64,000 nt of DNA from Trichobilharzia szidati (taxonomy: Eukaryota > Platyhelminthes > Trematoda > Strigeidida > Schistosomatidae). Below are positions 25,461 to 37,900 of the stretch, piece by piece. The translations under genes and the position numbers were made by a program. Numbering within the stretch: position 1 is the first letter of the stretch; every line of letters begins with the position of its first letter. Under the pieces are notes generated by a model. That model was given only the letters and a program-made list of their open reading frames with translations, made no database searches and had not been told where the DNA came from. The stretch is taken from positions 33,738,804 to 33,802,803 of the forward strand of contig OX235277.1 in assembly GCA_944472155.2 (NCBI GenBank), written 5' to 3'.

Positions 25461-25889
25461 GTAGTCAGTCACTAGTGACCAGTAGCAATAATAAGTGAGT
25501 AATTTATATACAAAGCCACTCCTACGGCCATTAAGTGAAGCCCAATAAGAATGTCTATGAATTAGACACTGGAATTGGTGCATGTTAATATATTACAATG
25601 GAAATAACTGCCCTCAAGGTTACAGTAACAATAACGAAATAGTAGAGGAGATTTGCGTGTCAAGTGAATGCTTTCTGTGGGCTGTTAGGTTCCCCGAGCT
25701 ATGTGATTTAACTGTGTACATCTGACTGTCTTTATAGCCAACAACTTCAAAGGGAAATGAGATTCTAGGAATTCTCAATGTCATAATCTAATAATTTCTA
25801 CTCTAGCATTAAGAATACAATACTCAGCGAAAAACTCTTTTCAACGAATTTATTATCAAGCAGTACAGTTATGTTATATATATACATAT

Positions 25890-26563
25890 AATGACAGAAG
25901 GCAAGAGTCAGGCAACAGATTGTTTATTAATGAAATCAACACATATTTATAGATTTTCGTGTACGTTATTATAGATAATTGATAGCTGACAAACACAGTT
26001 TCCTGATTGGTTGTTGTTAAAACTGTAGAGAATTAAATGAGGACGTTGTCGCCTTGTTCTGTCTGCGCCTGACTAATATGCCTATCTGCTTCTGGTACCT
26101 TCCGATTCAGTGAACCACGCAAATATCAAAAGATAAAAGCTGGTCTGTGACTGTGTATTGTAGTACAACAACTACGACAAAGAAACTTATTTCGGAAATG
26201 GTATTTATACATTTTTACAACAATACAGACAGCTAACAGTATTTGAAATAATTGGTCATAATAGTCAATAACAAAATGCGTGGGAAATGATGATATACCA
26301 CTTATGCGAGATTGACAGTCGTTAAGATAATTGAACAATAACAAAGTGCATGGGATCCTATCAGTTGTTTCTCACTAAAAGTTAATCTCTCATCTCTTTG
26401 TTGCTGTGTCTTGAGGGTCAGATCATCTATCTGCTAATTGTATCCGCCTACGCAAAGTCTGCTGTCCATCTTTGACCTTGTTTTCACATGACTAATATTT
26501 GAGACATAAACATTGACGTCAATTACTGTCTACCACTTTGGCTAGCAGCCATCTCTCACCACA
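25890..26563 (-). mobile_element. LTR-like repeat, long variant
   Basis: Both ends match the LTR-like units at 41771-42105 and 42174-42480: GGCAACAGATTGTTTATTAA at the left and GGCTAGCAGCCATCTCTCAC at the right. An extra block of roughly 300 bases (about 26040-26340) lies between. On the minus strand the unit begins TGTGGTGAGAG and carries an AATAAA-type signal near its end. No flanking coding sequence was seen, so it is probably a solo LTR or an LTR with a nested insertion. Confidence 0.55.
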
Positions 26564-27002
26564 TATATACATAGTTGTACAGCTTGATAATCATTTCGTG
26601 GGAAAGAGTCTCTTTACTGAATTCTCCGTTCTTAATGTAATAGTCATCTTCTCTGACTTTTCTAACTGTGACTGGTTGTTTGTCTTCAAGGATTTTTATT
26701 ATCTTCATGTTCACTTCAATATATATTTATGTTGACTGATTTCGTTGACCTACCATTTGACCTTGGTCTTTATTGTCTGATAAATCTGAACTTTATTAAT
26801 TAATGTTTGTTAAATGCAGATTCAATAAAACGACCTTTAAAAAGCCTATCGAGAGAAAAAAAGGAATATCAGAAAGTGAGATAAAGGGCTAATAAAAGCT
26901 AAAGGAATTATTTTAGGCCGACTTTTTGGTACACAAAAGTTGTGCAAACAAAATGTCTACCAGTGACCAATCGTACTACTTACGCAGCGAACGTTTAACT
27001 AG

Positions 27003-27243
27003 TTTTTTTTTAAATCCCTTCACGTTCCACAGTGAGACATAGGGCTTCAATCTAGTGGCTTGAAGTTTCTGTAGCAGTGCTTATTTTACAGGATGGGGTT
27101 GCTAGCCTCATGCCCAACCTTTGCTCTTCACTAGCGTTATTTCTCGCTTAGCGAGGTAAAGGAGTGCGTCGACCGGTGATCGAACCCCGGACCATGTGCA
27201 TGGTTGGCGAGCGTCCTAACTCTTATGCCACCGATGCACTTAA
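27003..27243 (-). mobile_element. Complete tRNA-headed SINE, family 3
   Basis: Minus strand: AAGTGCATCGGTGGCATAAG (A-box region), CATGGTCCGGGGTTCGATCA (B-box region), a middle with GGTTGGGCATGAGGCTAGCA, and a 3' part ending CACTGTGGAACGTGAAGG before a run of A residues (T-run on plus, 27003-27012). Short matching flanks (TTAACT) suggest a target duplication. About 240 bases, and the most complete member in the window. Confidence 0.75.
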
Positions 27244-27249
27244 CTGATT

Positions 27250-28520
27250 TTCTGTTTTCCTCAATCTTCAGTAAGTTGTGTTAGTATAAGTAATTCTAGA
27301 AACAATTATATTAGCAACTACACCTTTTAATATCATATATATATTGACATACTGCTATTTTTTTGTATCGAAATCACTTTCCAGCAGCACAACTAGTTCT
27401 GTTAACCAGCTGTTTTCTTCAGGATCATTCAACACAACTTTGTCACTAATTGTTCCACTACCCATTTCACTCTGCTAAATAGACTATAACTTAGTTGCTG
27501 TAATACTAGCTACTTCTATACTTTATACTTCTTAGAGTAGATTCTATTTTCTAGTCGTTTGTAACAAATACCTAAATACATGTATGCATGTATAAAGGTG
27601 ATACTGCTAAGACTGTCCTCAGGTATCGATGTATCTGGTGACTTAAGCGGGAGCATTTTTCATGAAAGTTATTAATGTGCAGTGTACTGTATGAATGGGA
27701 CGGGCTAAAAGCAATGCAATGCTGCAACTACAGTTATTGTCAAAAAAATCCCTGAGCTTAACATAAAAAAGGAGGGAGGGTGGCGCATTCTGATCGGCAG
27801 ATATGGCAGTGGTCACAAATGTAAATCGCTCCGATCTGTAGGACAGGATCATGCAATTTTTGACAGCTCGGGAATTAAACATTTGTCTGGATCCTTAACA
27901 AGAAAATAAGAGTTGTACAGATCTAAATTATAAAAAAGTGGTTTTGTTCCTAACATCTACAAGCCTGTTTAGCTTCTTGTCAAGATGCTACCCCATGGGC
28001 TCTACACAAATTCGTGAGACATCTTACAGGTCAACTTGTCCTACGGGTTCTAATCTTCCAGATCTTTGAATTCACTTTTCACTGAAATATCACTTATCTA
28101 CCTCACGATAATCTTTTTATTTACGCACTATTATACTCTATTTTATCTTGACTACCTCGGCCTTTATTAAAGCTAAAACTTACTCTTTTTTCATATTTGT
28201 TGCTTGCTTGCATTCTGGTTGCTTTGATTAAAAATACGACAACACCAATGTTTGAACAAAGCTATATTTTCATCGAAAACGTCATAGCTTCCATGGTGAG
28301 ACCAATATGGTTTGCATTAAACATTACAAATGTATACTATCATTTCAAGGACCCTATGGCTCCTCCTTGTATTCATCGTGTAAATGTACTTCCAATGATG
28401 CATTATACATAATTGTATTTTATACCATTTCGCAATTTCCCAGAACGTTCTCCTCTTCCTGAAATAGCTTTTAATCAAGTGGCGGCACAGCACTCACTCA
28501 AATATATGCTGTTTATCGAT
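27250..28520. other. No gene recognised
   Basis: AT-rich flank upstream of the LTR at 28531, without identifiable coding or repeat units. Confidence 0.45.
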
Positions 28521-28530
28521 TAGCCACAAC

Positions 28531-29012
28531 TGTGGGTTACGTAACCACATGATTGTACACTTTTTGGTTAGATGTTGAAATTAGAAACATTGTACATGAC
28601 TCTTGTTTAAAACGATTTATGTTTAAATACATATAACTTCCGAGTGCAATTTGAAATACAATATACTGTTGGTAGCTTCGCCTTCTCTCTGGCCATTTCT
28701 GTCTACTCACTCCACTCAAACCGTGTTGTATACTTTGGATTTATTGCATGAACTTATAATCCTTATCCGAAGACAACTCTACAACCGGAACACAGCTTCT
28801 ATCAGTAGACACGATTCCAAAAGTCAACGCTTCTGTGGATTGTATAAATAATTTGTAGCAGTGTACTTTAACAACATATCCAAGTAACCTATTAATTAAT
28901 ATTACTCATTACTGCACTTTGATAATATATTGTTGCATTGTACTCTCATTGACTTGGATTTTTATTCTCATATTTGTTATGTTAATGAACTTGCTCTAGC
29001 CAGTCCCCTACA
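28531..29012 (+). mobile_element. 5' LTR of a gypsy-like retrotransposon (inferred ends)
   Basis: A 482-base segment begins TGTGGGTTACG and ends CCAGTCCCCTACA, fitting TG...CA termini. It holds a TATA-like GTATAAATAA at about 28842-28851. It is followed at about 29017 by ATTGGTGAGCCCG, the sort of sequence that serves as a primer binding site next to a 5' LTR, and about 100 bases later by a Gag frame. No second LTR was found in the window, so the ends are inferred from motifs, not from a pair. Confidence 0.6.
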
Positions 29013-29136
29013 AATTAATTGGTGAGCCCGTTTGAACATCTTAGCTTTATAGAAACTCTATATTTTTATTGTTATTATTTTTGACTGCACATTCTATATA
29101 TTCATATCTGTGTACCTGTATATTCGCATAATAATC

Positions 29137-29682
29137 ATGTCCTCATCTACACGTTCACCTGCTGCAACGGAGACTAAGGAGGCACAAGACTCATCAATCA
29201 ACGCAATAGTCGATCTGCGTCTACCGCCATTCGGTTTCACTGAGCCACGGATTTGGTTCGCCATCATCGAACCCCTCTTAGCTACCCGCGGAATCAAGTC
29301 ACAGCTCGCGAAGTATGGATGTGTTTTAGCCGCACTGCCCACAGAGGTTCTAGCGGACATTAGTGATTTAATTGACAGCGCCCCTGCAGACCACCAGTAT
29401 GATAGGATCAAAGCAGTTTTGATTCAAAGAAGGAGTGCATCAGATGAGAAACGGATCCAACAGTTACTTACTGCATGCGAGTTAGGCTCACGGACTACAT
29501 CTCAGCTCCTCAGGCACATGCGTCAACTGCTTAATCCACACAAAGTTGACGAAGTGGTTTTACGCCAGATGTGGTTGCAACGGCTGCCACGACATATCCA
29601 ACAGGTTTTGACTATCTCCTCCAAATCGGTCGACCTAGACGCACTAAGTGAGCTGGCAGACAAAATACTAGATGTAACGTAA
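29137..29682 (+). pseudogene. gag: Truncated gypsy-type Gag
   Basis: An open frame starting at MSSSTRSPAA (an in-frame upstream ATG at 29110 is also possible) shows the N-terminal capsid region of gypsy-type Gag. Visible blocks are LPPFGFTEPRIWFAIIEP, KYGCVLAALPTEVLADI, RIQQLLTACELGSRTTSQ, LLRHMRQLL and LRQMWLQRLPRHIQ. It ends after SELADKILDVT, before any zinc knuckle, protease or reverse transcriptase, so the element is cut off at about 29680. Family Gag proteins form the particle that packages the element RNA; this fragment cannot. GC content is higher than the flanks. Confidence 0.85.
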
Positions 29683-29689
29683 TGGTATA

Positions 29690-30235
29690 TTTCCTTCTGT
29701 TTCTCGTACACTAAGAAGTAGTCAACTTCCCTGGTGTAAGTACTAACCGCCCGCATATACACTACGATAAGCACACAAAGGTTTCCCGATTATCACTTCC
29801 ATCACCATGAAAGGTCGCTGTTAACACAGCTTTTCCATAAGATTGACGCTTCAGTAACCTAGATATAATACTTGTTTTTCTCTCTGAAATGTAACTTTCC
29901 AGTAGACAGCTAAAATAGAGTTGCTTTGAACAGGTTCTACAGGTATCAAGCATCGGGAGATACTAAGCAAACTGAAATAGGTGGACCGATTAGCCACGAG
30001 TCATGCGTTAAGGTCAATGGACACATCAAACTAAGTAACAGCGTACTGCGTTGATGAAGATAGTTAAAAAACCGAAGCTTTTAACAGAATACGTCGAAAT
30101 ATCGGGATCGGGAAAACTGTCCTTGACAAAATCCCTTAAGTCATTATATGATGAAAATGAAATCTCAAGATTCCATCGTACTTTGGATTTCTTCATTAGT
30201 TCACAATCACGACCTCATCAGTGATCGAAGCCCGA
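29690..30235. other. No gene recognised
   Basis: Sequence after the abrupt end of gag. It does not continue with pol and shows no LTR-like match to 28531-29012. Confidence 0.45.
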
Positions 30236-30239
30236 ACCT

Positions 30240-30450
30240 CTAGGTGGCCTAAATAGCTGAATGATCAACGAATTTAGTCTTATAACTTCACGGTTTTGGG
30301 TTCAGTCGCAGGTAGGTGGGGGTCATGCGTGCATACTGCTGAAAATTCCCGAACTAGGACAAAACAGTGTTCCCTGGTGGTCTTCAATGATGAGTTAATT
30401 CATGACAAAGTCTGACAAATGAAATCAATCCAAAAGCTTACAAAAAGATC
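30240..30450 (+). mobile_element. Sm-alpha-like SINE
   Basis: Head TAAATAGCTGAATGATCAAC, B-box region TTGGGTTCAGTCGCAG, hinge CATGCGTGCATACTGCTG, core remnant ATTCCCGAACTAGGACAAAA, and 3' end TTAATTCATGACAAAGTC. The core is degraded. Confidence 0.68.
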
Positions 30451-30459
30451 CCATAAACT

Positions 30460-31510
30460 AAAAAATCAAAATTTATTACGGGGTAAAGTTTAGCTTTAAA
30501 AAGAAGGAATCTCATAAATTTTTGTTTTAATTTTTAGGCTAGAGAGAGAGATAGAGGTATATAAATACATTTCCACACACTTCCGTCTTCTACTCAAATA
30601 CCTTCTTTGATGATGATGGTGTGAAGAACGAAAGTGGGGAAAACCAACGAAACAAACAACAACAAAAACACCCATCAACACACATCGGATAAAGATAGAG
30701 AGAGAGATTATGCCTATATATTATCTGTGGAATTCCATCCATCCGTCCAGTAAGTAATTAAGAGTGAGTAATGGGTCAGTTACTGCATTCGCCAATTCCT
30801 CATAAATCTTGGTGCTATTTTTTGTCTTTTCGGAACAGTTATACAATCATCAAATAAGTAATATGAACAATGGACAAGAGTAGTACACCAAGTTAATGGA
30901 TAATATTTAAATAACTATTAAAATATACTGTTAAATGTTTTATAACTTAGTTACATATGATTATCCCCCCCCCTTTGTGGGTGGAATAGGTTCACTACAT
31001 GAGTTCTAGGAGTTACAGGAAAAGACTTCTTTAAAAAAAGATTCAAGTAAATATTACATGACTGTAAGACGAGAGAACACAGAGAATGAGATAAGAAGTA
31101 AAATACACAACCGTCAACACACACATTCACACACGCAGGCTGTACACATGGATGACATACTAGGGGAATGAGCACCAATAGTTATTACTGCTGCTCCTGC
31201 GGTTGAATGACTACTTCCCTGGGTTTGGCTTCGAGTATTCGATGATGAATATACTTAAAAATGAGATGGTGGTGGAGCACAATGAAATCATGTGGAACAG
31301 GATGAACAAAGCAGGCGAAAAAAAAGACTCTCAGAGAGACACACCGTACAGAGGAAACATACTGTAATGGAATGATTGTCTTTTTTCCTTTTTTTTCTAC
31401 AAACACAAACCAAACTTGAGAGAAAAGATGAAAATGAGAAAAGGGCCTAGTAACAACTAAGCAACCAACAACAATATGAGGAGTTTAAAATAACAAAGAA
31501 GGAGAGTAAA
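30460..31510. other. Downstream flank of TOM70, no gene recognised
   Basis: AT-rich sequence with homopolymer runs. The proximal part may include TOM70 3' untranslated sequence. Confidence 0.4.
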
Positions 31511-31521
31511 GACAGTCCTTG

Positions 31522-31527
31522 TTTATT
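31522..31527 (-). terminator. Candidate TOM70 polyadenylation signal
   Basis: AATAAA on the minus strand, 11 bases after the stop codon of exon 10. This would give a very short 3' untranslated region; a non-consensus signal further on is possible. Confidence 0.35.
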
Positions 31528-31538
31528 TTTTCTCTTTT

Positions 31539-31973
31539 CTATACACTTCCACCTTGCATACCCATTAGAAATCTTTGTTGTTCTTGTTGTATACTGGCGA
31601 CTACATCTGGTATAGATATTTTATATTTTTCGCATACTTTCAATTGAGCATTGACACCTTCACGTAAGGCAACTAAATGCGCTAAATCATTTTGTGTTTT
31701 AGCCTGTTTAACAGCAATATCAAAATGTTTCAGCGCTTCATTGAATTGACCTTTTTCAACAGCCAACTGACCCAGCAGCTCATGGATTAATTCACACTTT
31801 GGATCTTTTTTAGTACCTTCTAAAAAGAAGCGATATGCTGCATCACGATCTTGTTTCCATCGAAGTTGTAACAGGCCACGATGAGCATAGGCCAAGCCTG
31901 AATCTGGTGCAAGAGAGATCAGATCAGCAAAGACTTTATCACTTTCAGCGAATTCACCACGTTCTGTCAAAAT
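31539..31973 (-). CDS. TOMM70: TOM70 exon 10 (C terminus)
   Basis: 144 codons and TAG. Starts ILTERGEFAESDKVFADLIS, then AYAHRGLLQLRWKQDRDAAY, ELLGQLAVEKGQFNEALKHF and LAHLVALREGVNAQLKVCEK, ending GMQGGSV. The Y.H.GLL.L.WKQD and ..E.G....A...F blocks match the last TPRs of TOM70. Acceptor TTTTAACAG. Confidence 0.97.
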   Translation of the reverse strand: MLTERGEFAESDKVFADLISLAPDSGLAYAHRGLLQLRWKQDRDAAYRFFLEGTKKDPKCELIHELLGQLAVEKGQFNEALKHFDIAVKQAKTQNDLAHLVALREGVNAQLKVCEKYKISIPDVVASIQQEQQRFLMGMQGGSV

Positions 31974-34900
31974 CTGTTAAAATAAATTATTAGGAGACAT
32001 TTAGAAAAAAAACACGGATTAAATTAGAAAATATAACGGGTAAAAAAAACAGACAAAACAATTGGATTATTGAAACAGATCGTCTTGAATTTCGCGCTTG
32101 CTGACGCTTGTCACTGAGGCATAATCTGAAAGAAAGAACTGATCTTCTCTGTGAGATTACAACCAATGAGCTACTTGGGCTCAATTAACTTGAAAAATCT
32201 ATACAACATAACACAGGACTAAACACAGTCGAATATATGCAAAGTCATACACTTGATTAGGAGGTATCACATTTATTATGGGACGGATGAGGATACTCCT
32301 TAGCTTTCTCACCTTAAGTAGATGGAACGGTTTCCGTAAACCGAACTGGCTGGTTGTCTAGATCAATAAGCCATACTTTGATGCAAAACATTGTCTCAAT
32401 GATTAACGATACAACTTTTTGGAATGTTGCCGAACCAAATATTAGGAGAAACTTTACACTGATAGCTCACTGTGATCAGTCACTGCTATATTGTTTAGCC
32501 TTTAGGGCTGACAATAATTCTATCAGTGAAATTCGCAACTGGCCAGCAAGTTCGACGACCAGCCATCGTGGTGCACTTTAGACTGATATCAGTTTGGAGG
32601 CGATCCAAAGGGAACTCGGAACCCAGACATCGTGCTATTATGCACTTGTCAACAAGGAGTCTCTACAACCTAGCAAGATCTGTTGCCTCCCCCCTCCCTA
32701 CGAGATTCAATCCCATGCTACTCTTCAGTCAGAGACGTCACAACTGATCCATTCGGACTCCTGATTTCCCTCTTGTAAAACTAAAGCGTATATATAAACA
32801 TTGGTGTGCCTTTGGTGATGTAATTTCGTTCTTCGAATCAACTGAGAACACACGCAAACCAGAGGAATTCACCACCTAATTAACATATCTGTCTCAATAA
32901 TAGACTTCACCAATATATTCAGGATGTTACACAACAACTATACATGCATATTTAATGGGGTGGTTAGTAAACCCCTGCTGATACTATTTGACTATCTAAA
33001 CGCCACATCTCTAACACATTGGTTGGAAGTCAAGTGCCTACTCAAATCAGGCCAGTATCATTAATGACATTGAGACTTTAGTGATAGTCTGTTGTAATAA
33101 TTCAACACGACTTTGACATAACATTTTTCTGAGATCCATCATACTCAAGTGATCTGTCTTACTTCTGATAATGTGGCTTATTGTCTTAAGCACTCGATCT
33201 TTATTTACACGTCTTGGATTCGAGTCTCAACCCAACTTACTTTAGCCTGGGACTGGGCGACGTCTATAGTATGTGTCATCTTAGCTATGCTAGACTGTGG
33301 GGCTTCCTAGCCTAGGGTATAAAAAAGTTATTCCGGACAACTGCATCTTTACTAACAAACTATGAAAATAATTCAGCTTTCAAACTTCTAAACTTCAGGG
33401 AATGTGTATACACAAGCGCTTATTTATATGATATACTGTTCAAAAATCACAACACTGTCTTACTCACCTGAGCAAATAATGAATGAGTTTCAAGGCAACT
33501 GGGATACTTTTTCACTAATCGGCGAAATTCATCTACACGAGAATTCACTTTACTCATATCTCCAGAACTCAATGCACATCGATAAAGAGTATACAACCGT
33601 TGAGCCTATTATACACGGTAAACAAAAAATATTAACGGAAATAATAAATATTAGAGAATTATAATTTTGTGTTATGATTAGAGTATGAAATGAGGACATT
33701 ACTGTGTGCGTCAGTGGTTCAATGGTAGAATGTTCGCCAGTTTATGTGGGAGATCCCGGTTCGACACCCAGAGCCAATTTACTCTCCTTAACCTCGGTGG
33801 CTATGCGACGATAATCCAAGAGGAGAGATTGAGCATGAAGCTGGGAACTACAGCCGTCCTACTCAGGACGCAAAGAAGGCGTTACTATATTGCATTTTAA
33901 CTTAAACTTGGCCGACTATTGGTACCAGAAAGTGGTCACACGAAAACACCATAACAACAATATGAAGGAAAGAGAAATAGGCGGTTAACTGACGAGTATA
34001 ATCATGGGGACAAGCAAACAGCCTTATCAAGCAAATTCAAAGGATGATTCACTAATTCATGTTACTTTCAGAGGGAGAAAAAAGGAGGGATGGCATCATG
34101 TTCACTATTGATTAAGATTTTTGACTACGTCATGAGCAACTGATTCGGATGATCTCACGGATAGCAATCAGAGTGTCGTGATGCATCAACAGATGCCATC
34201 CAAACACAAGTATCCTTCATCCCACAGTACAACGCCATTAGCTGACCACCTCATGGTTTTTTCCACCTATTTTCACGGTGATCGGTATGGGTGCCACTGA
34301 GATGAACATTCACAGTGCATATTTCCGTCACTGAACTCGATGTTCGAAGATGACGGTATATACTGAAATTAAATAACCACCTTGCTTAAACACATGCTGT
34401 CATGTCTCACATTTACTTAAATGAGGATTCAAGCAATTATAGGGATACTGCAATGATCGAACACAAAGAGTTGTGTGCATATCGTTAGCTAGTGCAGGTG
34501 CAGAAGACTTTCACCCACTGATGTATTGTAAGCCTGACCTATGACAGCTGAGACTGAGGGTACGACGAAACTACAGGGTTTCCTAGGTTGGTGTGTGCCA
34601 TCCTGACTTCCATACTACGATCAAAGTCCTCACTGTAAACCAAATCTTTGATAAGAACATTGACATCGTAACGGCGACAGAGGAGGTTCTAGTTGGCGCA
34701 TGCCACTCTTGCTTCTCACTCTACGGTTAGAGATTTCATCTATCACACCTTTTCGAGCACTCACACAACTACTTAGATACACGAGCTTATATCAACTAAT
34801 TCCGGCGATTAAATAGCGAGGGTGAGAGTAGAGTTACAGGCTTCTGCCAATCTTGCAACAGCAATTTGCACTTGGCGCAAAGAACATACCATATTTACAC

Positions 34901-37900
34901 ACTAATTTCCAACTGATTAAGTGCGATTTAGAGGGTCCTGTATGTTGGCGAACAGTAAGACAATATCATCTGCGAACTCGACATTTTTCTACAGACAACA
35001 GATCAACACCAACACACCTCATATCTTTCTAAGGTGTCTGCGGAGTATCATCGATGATACAGGGTAAACAGAAGTGACGGGATCAAGCGAGCCTGTCTAC
35101 ATACACACAGGAGCTATGGCGAACGCAAGTTCAAATTAAATAACTATACAACTCAGTACTGGGCTAATGAATCCTAGCGAATTGTGTTCAACGCTGATGT
35201 TAATACTATTACCTAGCTCTTCAACCGTAATACCAAAGCAAATAATGACATGTCATACAACTTCAACCAAGCGGTAAAACAATCAATCAATGAGCTCATC
35301 ACATAACCCCAAGGTCACGGAGTTTGATCCTAGGTAGATGCGCACTGTTGAAGAGTCTTAAACTAGGGAGAAACAGGCAGTCCAGTTGCTCCTTAGTTTC
35401 CAAAAATTCTGCACAATTTACTGCTTACTGACTGAGTTTCAACACAGAACTTAGCACAGAAATGCACCAGTTCAATTTGCCACATTTCACACACAAAGGT
35501 AGACAAAAAAGAGAAGGGACTCGAAATTATCATAATGGACGGAAATGTGAGGGGGAGAATAGCAGCATAGCAAAACATTAGGGTTTCATGGATGTGGGAG
35601 ACCACAAAGGGTTAGTGGATCGTAGCCAATAACAACGATTTCAACCCATATCGCCAACCGCTAGTTCTTAGCATCCCGAGGACCTCAGTCAGGCAGCCTA
35701 CACATTCTTAAGTGGCTCAAAATAACTATCGAAGACTTCATAGATTGGTGCCAACTTCTGGTTTGACCACCTTTTCTTCTAATCCCATGTTGGCTAGCAC
35801 TGCTCGTCGAGGGGGGCGATGACTGCTTATGCACAATATGTATCTTAACCATCTTAATCGATATAGCTTCACAACTGACTTTCCTTCTCCTTACCCACCA
35901 CTCTCTACTCCTGAACTCAATATTACTCACCATATTGTACCATTGAACACTTACTACTTACACTAATTGTGATACTGTTTAGTCGCAAATGCTGATTCAC
36001 ATTAATCGATCAAGTTTATGATAAATGTGGTTTATATCACCACGAAATGTGTGATACGACTGAAGGCAATCATCAGATTCTTGTCCATACAAAACAAACG
36101 ATCATAAAACACTTGAATATATTACTAGACCAAAAAAAACGTGAATAAACTAACCTGAGCAACTGAAAACTCTGGTTTCAATTTCACAGCCATATTCAAG
36201 TCATGCAAAGCTTCATCTAATTGATCAGATAACAGATTGATTTGACCACGATGTAAGTAAACATCTGGACATTCAGACCAAGCACTTTGTGCACGCTGAA
36301 AGTCATACAGGCATGCGGCAACATCCTAAATATGCGAGGGAGGGGGGAAAGAAACATGAACATATAATGGGAGGAAAACGACATACAATAAAAATTCCGT
36401 TGGCATATCAAGTAGGACAAATTTTTTTACAAAAATAAACGAATAGTATCTCGCATATTTTACAGATCAGAGTATGAGGGTTACATAGTAACGTGTGAAT
36501 GGATGACGCAGTTAACTGAAGCCTATGATGGAATAATTATTAAAACTTATGTGGATGTTTGGTTTACTCATTGGTCTAGGTTGTCAACTTCCAACTAGTG
36601 ACTGGACCACTGATTTGAACCCCACCTGTCTACCCACCTACTTACCTACCGAGATTTGGTTATCCAGACAGATATCTCATATAACAATCAATGTGCCAAA
36701 TATAATACGTGTGAGAGCTGATGATACCAAACAGTTGCACGGGATTGAAACCCATGACTTTCTGGCTGAAAGACAATTTAGAATTGAATAATGTCAACGA
36801 GATATTAAAACTATCTGGTGGCTAGCAGTGCACTTCATTCTATTTGAAACTCATCAGCTGAGTGCACCTAAATCCCCAGTGAGTGAATGGTGTGTAATGC
36901 TGTTCCACTACTGAGACACTAGTATCCATTGTTTCAAACGCCGTATTCTTAAACAAATAACACCATATTGATCTTCAGAAATCAAAACGCCCATACTAGG
37001 AGCTGACATGCAAACACAGATTAATTAATTCGCTCTAAAATAGTCAATCAAAGGGGAATCCAAAATTAATTTGAGCAAATAACAACTGATAACTATTGCA
37101 CAAGAGATGGCTCTCATGATTCAGTGGTGAACTAGTGGATAACACTTTCCTCTGAGAAGTGTACAGAAGTAGGTTGAAAGCCCGATTAAAAATGAGCGTC
37201 ACAAGTAGTACATGCTGCTGTCCAAAGACAAATTTCGCATGATCAAAACAATAAGAAAAGTTGATATATTATGCTAGATGGAAATTCAGATAGTCTTCAC
37301 GTGTGATTTAAGCAGACCATACATAGTGAAAAACACGTTGAGTATGTTCGTTTTGAACATGTAGAATAACATGGACAATCGAAGGCAGTAGTAGTTCTTG
37401 GTGTTTTACATTGCATATATACACATGTATATAATTCAAACACAAACTTGGAACAGTATGAGCACCAACAGATGCATTACACAAAATCTCATAGTTTGTG
37501 CGACGGCTGGGATACTAGCCGGATGCCCAGGCCAAAGCAAGTGGCTGTCTTAAGAGGCGAACTGTCTCCTTCCTCCGTGCTTTAGACTTGAAGTCTGATC
37601 CTACAAGACAGTAGAGCAGTGTCAAGAGCTACGTTTCTATGGTTTTCGGTAACCAAAACCATTTCATTCGCCATCCGATGATCCTTTTGGATTCTTGAGC
37701 TCATGTACACCATTAGTTTTCTAGTTTCCCTAGGTAGACCAGTTCGTCAATCAGTCCGGTTGTAAGCGCTAGACAATCGAATCCGCCTTTTCACTTTTTT
37801 GAGGAATACCGTTGCATCATGAAAGCGGTAAAGCAGGAATTACCTAGAATATTCGCACTGCATAAGTTTTCACATGAGAATACCACCACTTTATCATTCA

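Noticed and set aside
29094..29411. Open frame on the minus strand opposite gag
   Set aside because: Shadow of the Gag frame; the plus strand has clear Gag motifs.
33704..33780. Glycine tRNA gene
   Set aside because: The acceptor stem cannot pair and the anticodon arm is altered; it is a tRNA-derived repeat.
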